A program made the position numbers and the translations under genes. A stretch of 64,000 nt of DNA from Couchioplanes azureus (GTDB taxonomy: Bacteria > Actinomycetota > Actinomycetes > Mycobacteriales > Micromonosporaceae): positions 1,382,255 through 1,446,254 of the forward strand of contig NZ_BMQY01000001.1 of NCBI RefSeq assembly GCF_014648355.1. The letters are read 5' to 3'. The notes under the pieces were generated by a model, which was given only the letters and a program-made list of their open reading frames with translations, was not told the origin of the DNA and did no database searches. Positions 48,262 through 58,389 of this stretch are shown here, piece after piece (position 1 is the first letter of the stretch; every line of letters begins with the position of its first letter).

Positions 48262-48751
48262 GTCACTCACGGTTGCGACCCTACGCGCCGGGAACCGCTC
48301 CTGCCGGTCCGGCCGACTCATCCCCGCGACGCGCGAGGGCCGGTGCTGGAAGCCTGAGCGGTCATCGCCGGACGTGCGGAGGTTGTCGTCCAGAGGCAGG
48401 TAGGCGATATGCGGGCGGCGCAAACGGGGACCTGGCCGGAGCGATCCGGGGGATCGCGGCGCCGCCGGGCGGGGCCGCTGGGGTTGCGGTGCGGCCGAGG
48501 TTGCGGGGCGCCCGTGGTCGCGATGCCGCCGGGGTGGCGGAGCGGCCGAGGTTGCGGGCGGCAGGGGGTGCCCGGGACGCGGGGCTGCCGGGCGACCTGT
48601 GGGCGGGGCAACCGGGAAGCCGCGGGGCAACAGTGACCGGCCCGGACGATCTGCCGGCGAGGCAACCAGGAAGCCGCGCGGGAGCGGCGGAGTCGCTGCG
48701 GTCCGGGCGCTCCGGGGCCGCAGTGGGGCGGTGCCGGGTCGCGGGGTCGGC
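48262..48751. other. low-complexity spacer
   Basis: About 490 bases between the sufE-like gene and the CBS gene. From 48420 it is GC-rich, with recurring GCGGCCGAGGTTGCGG and GGCAACCGGGAAGCCGCG phrases, i.e. degenerate repeats. No gene or RNA is supported. Confidence 0.55.
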
Positions 48752-49144
48752 TCAGGCCGGGGTCGAGGTGGGCATGAGGGCGGCGTCGCTGAGGCTGATG
48801 ATGCCGACCACCTTGCGGTCGGCGTCGCAGACCAGAAGCCGCCGCACTCCTCGTTCCCTCATCGCCTGGACCGCGTCCTCCACAGTGGCCGACTGCTCCA
48901 CCATGATGAGCTCGAGCGACGCGATCGACGCCAAGGTCGTCGTGCGAGGCGGGAGACCCTCCGCGATGGCCCGCACCACGATGTCGCGATCCGTGACCAG
49001 GCCGGCCATCGTCGGTCCGTTGGTCACCACCACGTCGCCGATGCCCTGGTCCCGCATGACCTGCGCCGCCTCGTCGAGCGTCGTGTCGCCCGGCAGGTAG
49101 ACGACCTTCCTGGTCATCACGTCCGCCACTGCCGTCCTAGCCAT
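48752..49144 (-). CDS. CBS-domain pair protein
   Basis: A 130-residue protein from ATG 49142-49144 with GGAGG upstream. Two CBS motifs: VADVMTRKVVYLPGDTTLDEAAQVM, then GDVVVTNGPTMAGLVTDRDIVVR, and IMVEQSATVEDAVQAM with VRRLLVCDADRKVVGIISLSD. Such stand-alone pairs bind adenosyl ligands; in actinobacteria they are often hypoxia- or stress-associated (like Hrp1). No further domain is present. Confidence 0.88.
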   Translation of the reverse strand: MARTAVADVMTRKVVYLPGDTTLDEAAQVMRDQGIGDVVVTNGPTMAGLVTDRDIVVRAIAEGLPPRTTTLASIASLELIMVEQSATVEDAVQAMRERGVRRLLVCDADRKVVGIISLSDAALMPTSTPA

Positions 49145-49472
49145 GGCTGTACCTCCCCGCGTTCCTCCCCGCCCGTCACGCAGGCGGGTACCCGGCCGTC
49201 GCACCGATTACACCCCCGCGGGCCTGCGCCCGAACACCCTGATCTCACCCTGAAAGTCGCGCCGGCCGATCCTCACTGAAGCGGTATCGGCCGCCCCACG
49301 CTCGCCTCCCGCCGGCGTGCGATGCGATCGAGTGCGCTTCTCACCACTGCAGGGAACGTCCAGGCGGCCGCCAACGTGCCGGCTGAGCGCCGTCGCGGTC
49401 GCCGGCCCGTCGGCGGCGACAGCCTTGCGGCGGTCGCCGGCCGCGGGGCCGTGGCGGTCGACGATCCGTTGG
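49145..49472. other. spacer between CBS gene and proS
   Basis: 328 bases, both neighbours on the minus strand. It must contain the end of the proS transcript and the CBS promoter, but I see no clear hairpin or -10/-35 pair. Confidence 0.4.
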
Positions 49473-51200
49473 TCACCTCCGCGAGAGAGCGTCGGCTACT
49501 TCCGCGAGCGGGAGGTCGCGGCGTTCGCCCGTGCGGCGGTCGCGCAGTTCCGCGTACCCGTCGGATAGGCGGCGGCCGACCACGACGCAGCGGGGGATGC
49601 CGATCAGCTCGGCGTCGGTGAACTTCACGCCGGCCGAGACGTTGCGGCGGTCGTCGGCCAGCACCCGCAGGCCCGCTGCGGCCAGCTCTGCGGCGAGGGT
49701 CAGGGCCGCCTCGATCTGGCCCTCCTTGCCCGCGCCGACGATGTGCACGTCCGCCGGGGCCACCTCGTCGGGCCAGACGATTCCGCGGTCGTCGTGGTGC
49801 TGCTCGGCGATCGCGGCCACGGCGCGGGAGACGCCGATGCCGTAGGAGCCCATGGTCGGGCGCACCGGCTTGCCGTCGGCGCCGAGGACGTCGACCTTGA
49901 AGACGTCGGTGTAGCGGCGGCCGAGCTGGAAGATGTGCGCGATCTCGATGCCGCGGCGCATGGTGAGCTCGCCACTGCCGCACTGGGGGCACGGGTCGCC
50001 GGCCCGGACCTCGGCCGCCTCGATCGTGCCGTCGGGGGTGAAGTCGCGGCCGGCGACCACCGAGGTGGCGTGGCGGCCGCGCTCGTTGGCGCCGGTCAGC
50101 CAGGCCGTGCCGGGCGCGACGCGGGGGTCGGCGAGGTAGCGGGCCTTGATGCCCTGGGGGCCGATGTAGCCGCGGACCAGGTCGGGGCGCGCGGCGAAGT
50201 CGTCGAACATGGTGACGGTGGCCGGGCTCAGCACCGCCTCCAGCCGCTTGAGGTCCACCTCGCGGTCGCCGGGGATGCCGATGACGAGGAGCTCGTCCTC
50301 CTTGCCCGGGTGGTGGACCGTCACCACGACGTTCTTGAGGGCGTCGGCGGCCGTCCAATCCGTGCGGCCGTCGAGGGCACGGGCGTTGGCGAGGTCGACC
50401 AGCGAGGCGATCGTCGGGGTGTCGGGCGTGTCGTGCACGGTCAGCGGGCCGTGCTCGCGGTCGTCGGCGGGAGGCGCCGGGGTGACCACGGCCTCCGTGT
50501 TCGCCGCGTAGTCGCACGCGGTGCAGCCGACGAAGGTGTCCTCGCCGACCTCGGCCGCGGCCAGGAACTCCTCCGAGACGGAGCCGCCCATGGCGCCCGA
50601 CATGGCGGAGACGACGGTGTGCTCCAGCCCGAGGCGTTCGAAGATGCGCTGGTAGGCCGCGCGATGCTTCCCGTACGCCTCGATCAGTCCCTGGTCGGAG
50701 AGGTCGAACGAGTAGGCGTCCTTCATCAGGAACTCCCGCCCCCGCAGCAGCCCGGCGCGCGGCCGCGCCTCGTCGCGGAACTTCGTCTGCACCTGGAAGA
50801 GGATCAGCGGGAAGTCGCGATAGGAGCTGGTCATGTCCTGCACGAGCAGCGTGAACATCTCTTCGTGCGTGGGTGCGAGCAGGTGGTCCGCGCCGCGCCG
50901 GTCCTTCAGCGTGAAGATGCCGTCGCCGTATTCGGCCCAGCGGCCGCTGAGGTCGTATGCCTCGCGCGGCAGGAGCGACGGGAAGCCGACCTCCTGCCCG
51001 CCGATGGCGGACATCTCCTCGCGGATGACTCGCGTCACCTGGTCGAGCACCATCTTGCCGAGCGGCAGCCACGTGTAACCGCCCGGCGCGGCGCGCCGGA
51101 TGTAACCGGCACGCAGGAGGAGCCGATGACTCGGCACCTCGGCCTCGACCGGCTCCTCGCGGAGGGTCTTGAGCAGCATCGTGGACATTCGCAGGACCAT
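49473..51200 (-). CDS. proS: prolyl-tRNA synthetase (bacterial type)
   Basis: Charges tRNA-Pro. A 575-residue protein from ATG 51198-51200 (or 51188), reading [18 protein letters not shown]. Class II motifs: [23 protein letters not shown], motif 2 [25 protein letters not shown], the insertion (editing) domain with [17 protein letters not shown], and motif 3 [17 protein letters not shown]. Anticodon domain at the end with [17 protein letters not shown]. Usual length. A perfect DnaA box lies in its upstream region. Confidence 0.96.
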   Translation of the reverse strand: MVLRMSTMLLKTLREEPVEAEVPSHRLLLRAGYIRRAAPGGYTWLPLGKMVLDQVTRVIREEMSAIGGQEVGFPSLLPREAYDLSGRWAEYGDGIFTLKDRRGADHLLAPTHEEMFTLLVQDMTSSYRDFPLILFQVQTKFRDEARPRAGLLRGREFLMKDAYSFDLSDQGLIEAYGKHRAAYQRIFERLGLEHTVVSAMSGAMGGSVSEEFLAAAEVGEDTFVGCTACDYAANTEAVVTPAPPADDREHGPLTVHDTPDTPTIASLVDLANARALDGRTDWTAADALKNVVVTVHHPGKEDELLVIGIPGDREVDLKRLEAVLSPATVTMFDDFAARPDLVRGYIGPQGIKARYLADPRVAPGTAWLTGANERGRHATSVVAGRDFTPDGTIEAAEVRAGDPCPQCGSGELTMRRGIEIAHIFQLGRRYTDVFKVDVLGADGKPVRPTMGSYGIGVSRAVAAIAEQHHDDRGIVWPDEVAPADVHIVGAGKEGQIEAALTLAAELAAAGLRVLADDRRNVSAGVKFTDAELIGIPRCVVVGRRLSDGYAELRDRRTGERRDLPLAEVADALSRR

Positions 51201-51240
51201 GCCGGTGATGGTAGGGAGCCGGTCCGACCGAAACACCCGG

Positions 51241-51249
51241 TTATCCACA
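51241..51249 (+). promoter_or_regulatory. DnaA box upstream of proS
   Basis: Perfect TTATCCACA, 41 bases before the proS start, between divergent genes. A single box, so it may be chance. Confidence 0.4.
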
Positions 51250-51342
51250 GGCGCGTCGATGTCGCCATCGTCACGTCCCATCCGACGGCCCGCAATGGAA
51301 AACTCGGTGGGTCCGGCCAGGAAGCAGGCGTGAGGAGGCCCC

Positions 51343-52116
51343 ATGACCTGGAAGAACTTCGTCGCGATGGGTGACAGCTTCACCGAGGGCATGGATGACA
51401 GCTACCCCGACGGCACCTATCGCGGGTGGGCCGACCTGGTGGCCGCGCGCCTGGCCGTCGAGGCCGGCCCCGATTTCGGGTACGCGAACCTCGCCGTGCG
51501 CGGCAAGCTCCTCGACCAGATCGTCGGTGAGCAACTCGAGCCCGCCCTCGCGATGCGACCGAGCCTCGTCAGCCTCGCCGCGGGCGGCAACGACGTGCTG
51601 CGCCGCAAGGTGGATCCCTGGGCGCTGGTGGAGAAGATCGACTCTGTGGTCGCCCGGGTGCGCGCGACCGGCGCCGACGTGATCCTCTTCCGGTTCGCCG
51701 ACGTCACCGCGACCCTTCCCGGGCAGCGCATCGTCGGCCCCCGCGCCGCCGTGCTCAACGACGGCGTCGGGCAGGTCGCCGAGCGCCACGGCGCCCACCT
51801 CATCGATCTGTACGCGGACAAGACCTTCCACAACCCGGTCATGTGGAGCGCCGACCGCCTGCACATGTCGGCCGCCGGGCATCGCCGCGTCGCCGGGCAC
51901 GTCCTGAAGACGCTCGGCGTGGGCGTCAAGGAGGAGTGGCTGCTCGTGCCGCCGATGCCGGCGCCCACCCCGTGGCTGCTGGCCCGCGGCGCCGACCTGC
52001 GCTGGGCCGGGCAGCACCTGGCGCCCTGGATCAAGCGGCGGCTGGCCGGTGCCTCGTCGGGCGACACCGTCACGGCGAAGCGTCCCGAGCTCGCCCCCGT
52101 CGAGGCGATAGCGTGA
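51343..52116 (+). CDS. SGNH/GDSL hydrolase
   Basis: A 257-residue protein from ATG 51343. It has the four SGNH blocks: [12 protein letters not shown] (nucleophile Ser), [12 protein letters not shown] (Gly), [13 protein letters not shown] (Asn) and [17 protein letters not shown] (Asp/His). There is no signal peptide, so it is an intracellular esterase or lipase of unknown substrate. It overlaps the sulfurtransferase gene by four bases. Confidence 0.88.
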   Translation: MTWKNFVAMGDSFTEGMDDSYPDGTYRGWADLVAARLAVEAGPDFGYANLAVRGKLLDQIVGEQLEPALAMRPSLVSLAAGGNDVLRRKVDPWALVEKIDSVVARVRATGADVILFRFADVTATLPGQRIVGPRAAVLNDGVGQVAERHGAHLIDLYADKTFHNPVMWSADRLHMSAAGHRRVAGHVLKTLGVGVKEEWLLVPPMPAPTPWLLARGADLRWAGQHLAPWIKRRLAGASSGDTVTAKRPELAPVEAIA

Positions 52117-53021
52117 GCGCCATGTCCGTTGCGAACGACCCGGCGCCGTCCCTGCAGGCGTACGCCCATCCCGACAAGCTGGTCACCACCGAGTGGCTCG
52201 CCGCGCACCTCGACACCCCGGGCCTGGTGATCGTCGAGTCGGACGAGGACGTGCTGCTCTACGACACCGGGCACATCCCGGGCGCGGTGAAGGTCGACTG
52301 GCATCTCGAGCTGAACGACCAGCTGACCCGCGACTACCTCGATCCGGCGGCCTTCGCGGCGCTCTGCGAGGCCAAGGGCATCGGCCGGGACGACACGATC
52401 GTGTTCTACGGCGACAACTTCAACTGGTGGGCCGCGTACGCCCTCTGGGTCTTCAGCCTCTTCGGGCACCGCGACATCCGGCTGCTCGACGGCGGCCGGC
52501 AGAAGTGGGTGGCCGAGGGCCGTGAGATCACCCGGGAGAAGACGGTACGGCCGCCCGCGACGTACCCGGTGCCGGTCCGGGAGGACGGTCCGATCCGCGC
52601 CTTCCGCGACCAGGTCATGGGACACATCTCGGCCGGGCGTCCCCTGGTCGACGTCCGCTCCCCGCAGGAATACACGGGTGAGCTGACCCACATGGAGGCC
52701 TACCCGCAGGAGGGCGCGCTCCGCGGGGGCCACATCCCGGGCGCCGTCAGCAAGCCGTGGAAGTCGGCGGCCAACGAGGACGGCACCTTCAAGCCCGCCG
52801 ACGAGCTCGCCAAGATCTACCGCGACGAGCTGGGACTGGAGAGCGGCGACGACATCATCGCCTACTGCCGGATCGGCGAGCGGTCGAGCCACACCTGGTT
52901 CGTACTCCACCATCTGCTCGGCTATCCCCAGGTCCGCAACTACGACGGTTCGTGGACGGAGTGGGGCAACCTGGTGCGCGCGCCGATCGCCAAGGGATCG
53001 GAGCCCGGCGGCCTCACCTGA
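52113..53021 (+). CDS. thiosulfate/3-mercaptopyruvate sulfurtransferase (SseA-type)
   Basis: 302 residues from GTG 52113 (GTGA overlap, GAGG upstream) or ATG 52122. Two rhodanese domains: the N-terminal one without Cys ([35 protein letters not shown]) and the C-terminal catalytic one with [25 protein letters not shown] and the active Cys in [12 protein letters not shown]. It moves sulfane sulfur from thiosulfate to thiols or cyanide. The order hydrolase-sulfurtransferase suggests an operon. Partner SufE-like gene is 4 kb left. Confidence 0.92.
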   Translation: MSAMSVANDPAPSLQAYAHPDKLVTTEWLAAHLDTPGLVIVESDEDVLLYDTGHIPGAVKVDWHLELNDQLTRDYLDPAAFAALCEAKGIGRDDTIVFYGDNFNWWAAYALWVFSLFGHRDIRLLDGGRQKWVAEGREITREKTVRPPATYPVPVREDGPIRAFRDQVMGHISAGRPLVDVRSPQEYTGELTHMEAYPQEGALRGGHIPGAVSKPWKSAANEDGTFKPADELAKIYRDELGLESGDDIIAYCRIGERSSHTWFVLHHLLGYPQVRNYDGSWTEWGNLVRAPIAKGSEPGGLT

Positions 53022-53049
53022 TCCGCCGATCCGCTCAACCCGACCCGGC

Positions 53050-53300
53050 CGAGCAGAGGGGACGGGGCGCACCCGCTGCCTCCGGGGTAGGCCGAGAGTT
53101 CCCGGGACCTCCGCGGCAGGCCCGAGGGTGCAGGGGCCGTCGGGGCGGTTCCGAGGGTTCTATGGGCGGTGGGGCGTAGGCCGAAAGCTCCATGGGCCCT
53201 CCGGGGGGCAGTCCCGAGGGTTCGATGGGCGGTCGGGTAGGCCGAGGGTTTCTGGGGCCGTCGGGGTGGGCCGAGGGTGCGGGGGAGGGTGGCGAGGTCG
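53050..53300 (+). repeat. degenerate repeats after the sulfurtransferase gene
   Basis: Recurring phrases GGGGCCGTCGGGG, CCGAGGGTTCTATGGGCGG and GTAGGCCGAGGGTT, about five units of 35-45 bases with many changes. No gene is supported. Confidence 0.65.
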
Positions 53301-53379
53301 CGGCCGGAATTGACCACGTCGCGCACCCGGGGATGGGGCCTTCGGCCTCGGCGTCGTGCCGGGGACCCTACGACGCCGT

Positions 53380-53665
53380 GCGGGAAGGTCGCCTCAACGC
53401 CCGTGCCCAATGGCGCCCTCAAACGCCCGGCCGAGGCGCCTCAAACGCCGTGCAGGAAGGCGCCACAACGCTCTGCGCGCGGTGCCTCCACGCTCTGTCG
53501 TGTGGCGTCTTGCGGAAGGTCGCCTCGACAATGCGCCTCCACGCTTTGCCGTGTGGCGCCCTGCGGAGAGGTGCCTCGACACCCGCCCGGGAGGCGCCTC
53601 AATGCCCTGCTGGGTGCGCCTTACCGCCGGCCGGCAGGCGCCTCGACACCCTCGAGGAAGGCGCC
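53380..53665 (+). repeat. degenerate ~33-bp repeats upstream of tetR
   Basis: The word GGCGCCTCAA or GGTCGCCTCGA recurs about nine times with spacers such as CGCCGTGCAGGAA and CACGCTCTGTCGTGT. Copies are diverged, unlike the VNTR at 13.7 kb. Confidence 0.65.
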
Positions 53666-53680
53666 TCGCATACGGAAGTG

Positions 53681-53698
53681 CCTGAACGGCCGTTAAGG
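53681..53698. promoter_or_regulatory. candidate TetR operator upstream of tetR
   Basis: CCTGAACGGCCGTTAAGG is a near-perfect palindrome with the core AACGGCCGTT. It lies 32 bases before the tetR start. The same half-sites recur upstream of accD (AACGATCGTT). Confidence 0.6.
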
Positions 53699-53729
53699 GC
53701 CGGGCTTGACAGCGGGTTAGAGTTGCGAG

Positions 53730-54332
53730 GTGACGGTAGATCAGCAGCAGCGTCCTGGACCACCGGCTCCGCGCCGGCGTTCTCGCCGGGACGAGATCCT
53801 CGAGATCGCGGTCGGCCTCTTCGCTGCCCGGGGATATCACGGCGTGTCGATGGACGACATCGGCTCGGCGGCGGGTGTCACCGGCCCGGCGCTCTACCAC
53901 CACTTCGCCGGCAAGGAAGCCATGCTCGTGGCCGCCCTCATCCCGGTGAGCGAGAGCCTGCTGCACGGCGGCAAGGACCGGGTCGCCCGTCATCCCGATG
54001 ACGCGCGCGCCGCGCTCGCCGACCTGATCGAGTTCCATGTCGAGTTCGCGTTGGCGCATCCGGCGGTGATCGCCCTGCACCTGCACGAGCTCGACCGGCT
54101 GCCCGAGGAGCCGCGCCGGCAGATCCGCCGCCTGCAGCGTCTCTATGTCGAGGAGTGGGTCGCCGTGCTGGCCAAGCTGCGTCCCGAGCTGGACGCGGGC
54201 GAGGCTCGCGTGCTCGCCCACTCCGCCTTCGGCCTGATGAACTCGACGCCTTTCCTCGGCGGCGAGGTGGACCGGCGCCGGCGGGCGGTACTGCTGCGCG
54301 AGGCCACCATGCATGCCCTGATCGGCCGCTGA
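53730..54332 (+). CDS. TetR-family transcriptional regulator
   Basis: 200 residues from GTG 53730. The N-terminal helix-turn-helix is typical: RRDEILEIAVGLFAARGYHGVSMDDIGSAAGVTGPALYHHFAGKEAMLVAAL. The C-terminal ligand domain includes HPAVIALHLHELDRLPEEPRRQIRRLQ. The neighbouring catabolic genes and the shared operator suggest that it controls acyl-CoA degradation in response to an acyl-CoA (inference). Confidence 0.9.
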   Translation: MTVDQQQRPGPPAPRRRSRRDEILEIAVGLFAARGYHGVSMDDIGSAAGVTGPALYHHFAGKEAMLVAALIPVSESLLHGGKDRVARHPDDARAALADLIEFHVEFALAHPAVIALHLHELDRLPEEPRRQIRRLQRLYVEEWVAVLAKLRPELDAGEARVLAHSAFGLMNSTPFLGGEVDRRRRAVLLREATMHALIGR

Positions 54333-54676
54333 CCGGGCCCGGCCGGTGTGGCCGGGGTGAGATCACGGCGAGGGTTCGGACGGCAAGACACGGCCGAGCA
54401 AGCCGAAAGCCCCCGAAAAGCCGGACAAACCCGAAAAGGCCGAGCGGACCGAGAAGGCGAACACCCGCAAGGCGAAGAGGCCGGGGAAGGTCGGGAAGAC
54501 GCGGAGGAACCCGGGAAGGCCAACAAGACCCCGAGCAAGGCAGAGGAAGCCGGGAAAGCCAGGAAGACCCCGAGCACCGCCGGGGAAAGGCCGAGGGCGG
54601 GCAAGGCCACGGAAGGCCCGAACCACCCCCAGCCGTCGCAAGATCCCTTCAGGTAGAGAACAAGAGAAAGAGCGAA
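54333..54676. other. AAG/GCC-rich spacer before the biotin carboxylase gene
   Basis: 344 bases made of repeats of AAGGCCGAG, GGGAAGGCC and AGGAAGACC. All three plus-strand frames are open for most of it and give Lys/Arg/Pro/Glu-rich peptides. It lacks a ribosome site or a conserved start, so I treat it as low-complexity spacer. Confidence 0.5.
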
Positions 54677-56014
<1,338 letters not shown>

Positions 56015-56042
56015 CCCGGGAGACGGAAGAGGGGATACAGAG

Positions 56043-56924
56043 ATGACGACGGCGGTCTCGATCCGGGAAGTGGCTCCCCGCGACGGGCTCCAGAACGAGG
56101 AGCCCATCCCGACCGACGACAAGGTGCGGCTGATCGACGCCCTGTCCCGGACGGGAGTGAAGCGGATCGAGGCCGTCTCGTTCGTCCATCCCAAGGCCAT
56201 CCCGCAGATGGCGGACGCCGACGAGGTGTGGGCGCGGGCCTGGCACAACCCGGACATCCGGTACTCCGCGCTCATCCCCAACACCCGCGGCGCCGAGCGG
56301 GCGATCAAGGCCGGCTTCGCGGAGATCGAGGTCGTGGTCTCCGCCAGCGACACGCACAACCGCCGCAATCTCAACCGCTCGACCGAGGAGTCGCTCGACG
56401 ACATCGCCGCGCTCATCCCGCTGGTCCATGAGGCCGGGGCGACGCTCGAGGTGATCGTCGCGACGAGCTTCGGCTGCCCGTTCGAGGGCGACATCGACCC
56501 CGACCGGGTGGCGGCCATGGTGGAGCGGGTCCGCGCCGACGGCGCGGACCGCGTCGCGTTCGGCGACACCACCGGCATGGCGACTCCGCGCCGGGTCCGT
56601 GACCTGCTTTCGGCCGTACGCCCGGAGCTGCTCCACTTCCACGACACCCGGGGTACGGGGCTGGCGAACGTCCTGACCGCCCTGGAGCTCGGCGTGACCG
56701 AGTTCGACGCGAGCGTCGGCGGGATCGGTGGCTGCCCGTACGCGCCCGGCGCCTCCGGGAACATCGCGACCGAGGAGGTCGTGCACATGCTGGAGGACAT
56801 GGGCATCGCCACCGGTATCGACCTGGAATCCCTGATCAACGTGGCGGAGATGGCCGAGGGTCTGCTGGGTCGCACCCTGCCGTCCGGCGTTCTCCGGGCC
56901 GGGCCGCGTACCAGATTGGTCTGA
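56043..56924 (+). CDS. hydroxymethylglutaryl-CoA lyase
   Basis: Cleaves HMG-CoA to acetyl-CoA and acetoacetate, the last step of leucine breakdown. 293 residues from ATG 56043 with GAAGAGGGG upstream. Motifs: SIREVAPRDGLQNEEPIP (catalytic Arg/Asp), SFVHPKAIPQMADADEVW, LLHFHDTRGTGLANVLTAL (metal His) and the catalytic Cys loop GGIGGCPYAPGASGNIATE. It follows the biotin carboxylase after 28 bases, in one operon. Confidence 0.94.
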   Translation: MTTAVSIREVAPRDGLQNEEPIPTDDKVRLIDALSRTGVKRIEAVSFVHPKAIPQMADADEVWARAWHNPDIRYSALIPNTRGAERAIKAGFAEIEVVVSASDTHNRRNLNRSTEESLDDIAALIPLVHEAGATLEVIVATSFGCPFEGDIDPDRVAAMVERVRADGADRVAFGDTTGMATPRRVRDLLSAVRPELLHFHDTRGTGLANVLTALELGVTEFDASVGGIGGCPYAPGASGNIATEEVVHMLEDMGIATGIDLESLINVAEMAEGLLGRTLPSGVLRAGPRTRLV

Positions 56925-57025
56925 TCACCGGACGCCTTTCTGCAAATCCACCGGAAAACGTCCGATCGATTTTCTCCATTCGTCCGCGTGACCCTGACTG
57001 TGTCGCTTCGTTACCAATACCGAGT

Positions 57026-57041
57026 GGCCGATCAATCGGCC
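57026..57041. promoter_or_regulatory. palindrome upstream of the secreted-protein gene
   Basis: GGCCGATCAATCGGCC is a perfect 7+7 inverted repeat around CA, 35 bases before the next start. Possible operator; the regulator is unknown. Confidence 0.35.
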
Positions 57042-57075
57042 GCCGGTCACGAGTCGACGACGAGGGGCGGGACCA

Positions 57076-58128
57076 ATGACGGGGTGGGGGGTCGAGCGCA
57101 GTCCGCGCCCGGCACGCCGTCCGTCGGCCGTCTTGTCCACCGGCCCCGCGCTCATGCCGCCCCACAGCCAGGGGGCGGAGCGGCGACGGGGACGGTCCGG
57201 ATCCCGGTGGGGTCTGCGCGCACTGGTCGTCGGCGGTCTCGCCGGTGCGGCCTGGCTGCTCTCCGGAGCCGCCGCCCACGCCGCCGACCGTGACCCGGCG
57301 ACCGACGTGCTCTCGACCGGTTCGTCGCTGCTCGGCGCCGTGGTTCACGGCGGCGGTGCGGACGCGCCGGTGGCCGACCGGGTCCTGAAGGCGGCCGCGA
57401 AGCCGTTCGAATCCGGCGGCGGACGCACCGGGTCCCGCCCCGGCGGGCTGCTCACGCAGCCGGCGCGCGACCTCGGCACGGCGACCGTGATCCACCGGCT
57501 CGTGGGTACGGTCGGCGAGGTCACGCAGGTCGGCAAGGACACGGGCACCGCCCTGGGCGGGGTCGACCGTGTCGTCCGGGGCATCACCGCCCCCGTTCGC
57601 CTCACCGGCGAGGCGGTGGACACCGGTCCGCTCGCCCCGGTGACCGCTCCGGTGACCGATCTGCTGCGCGACGTGGCGGAACCGGAGCCGGCGGCACCAC
57701 AGCGGGACCGTCCGGAGCCGGACGCGGGCGCCACGACGCCCGGCTCCGCGCTCTCGGATCCGGTCGTCACGGCACCGGCAGCCGGCGTGCCCGGCCCGGA
57801 CGTGGCCACGAGCGAGAAGAAGTCCGCGCCGGTCCACCCGGTGGATCTGGTGCGGCACAAGGTGGGAAAGACCGTCACGGCCGGTGCGCCGGCGACGGTA
57901 CGCGAAACACCCGATGGTGACGGACCCGCACCGCTGCGGGTTCACCTCGGGGCAGCGAACGGGATCCCGAACTCCGGATCGGGAACCGTGACGGACGGTG
58001 GTCCCTCAGCGGCCGTCCTTCCGTCAGCGGTCGCGGACAGCACGACGGCGTGCCGCCGGCTGTCGATCACGACCGATGTCGAGGTCCGGCGCCACGACGC
58101 CGAGGCACCGACCGTCTCACCTGACTAG
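57076..58128 (+). CDS. secreted hypothetical protein upstream of the chaplin-like gene
   Basis: 350 residues from ATG 57076 with GAGGGGCGGG upstream. A basic N-terminus of about 45 residues precedes a signal-like helix (LRALVVGGLAGAAWLLSGAAAHAA, cleavage near residue 70). The exported part is Pro/Ala/Gly/Thr-rich with helical stretches such as IHRLVGTVGEVTQVGKDTGTALGGVDRVVRGITAPVRL and no known domain. Near the C-terminus is a single Cys (TTACRRLSIT). It lies next to the chaplin-like gene and splits the catabolic cluster. Surface or wall association is a guess from the signal peptide and neighbour. Confidence 0.7.
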   Translation: MTGWGVERSPRPARRPSAVLSTGPALMPPHSQGAERRRGRSGSRWGLRALVVGGLAGAAWLLSGAAAHAADRDPATDVLSTGSSLLGAVVHGGGADAPVADRVLKAAAKPFESGGGRTGSRPGGLLTQPARDLGTATVIHRLVGTVGEVTQVGKDTGTALGGVDRVVRGITAPVRLTGEAVDTGPLAPVTAPVTDLLRDVAEPEPAAPQRDRPEPDAGATTPGSALSDPVVTAPAAGVPGPDVATSEKKSAPVHPVDLVRHKVGKTVTAGAPATVRETPDGDGPAPLRVHLGAANGIPNSGSGTVTDGGPSAAVLPSAVADSTTACRRLSITTDVEVRRHDAEAPTVSPD

Positions 58129-58389
58129 TGGCGGCACGCCGGGCGCGGTAGCGCCCCAGGCGATGAGGCCCGATTCCTGGAACCGTTTGCGAACAAGCGG
58201 CGAATCATCACCAGGCCCGGGCCGTCACACAACCGCGAGCGAAAGCGTCGGTCCCTGTGAATGGGCGCACGTCGACGAGCGGGGTCAGGGCAGCCGATAA
58301 ACAGCCAGGGCACCGCTGCGCCCGGAAGCACCATTCAATTGAATACGCGACTCACCATTTCTGACAATTTTCGAAAGGCTCTTCTCTCC
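58129..58389. other. 261-base leader region of the chaplin-like gene
   Basis: Gene-free. It contains CGGGCGCGGTAGCGCCCC (short hairpin), GGAACCGTTTGCGAACAAGC and, at 58333-58344, the 12-base palindrome ATTCAATTGAAT in an AT-rich patch just before the start. I do not recognise a riboswitch. Confidence 0.45.
58333..58344. promoter_or_regulatory. AT-rich palindrome before the chaplin-like gene
   Basis: Perfect ATTCAATTGAAT, rare in this GC context, 45 bases before the start codon; possible operator or promoter element. Confidence 0.4.

Noticed and set aside
54155..54676. N-terminal extension of the biotin carboxylase into the upstream spacer
   Set aside because: The frame is open, but the family start MIESLLIANRGE is at 54677 and the upstream part is repeat-derived and overlaps tetR.
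58135..58330. Riboswitch (c-di-AMP or c-di-GMP type) before the chaplin-like gene
   Set aside because: The leader is long, but I could not find the conserved core of either class; only short hairpins are visible.
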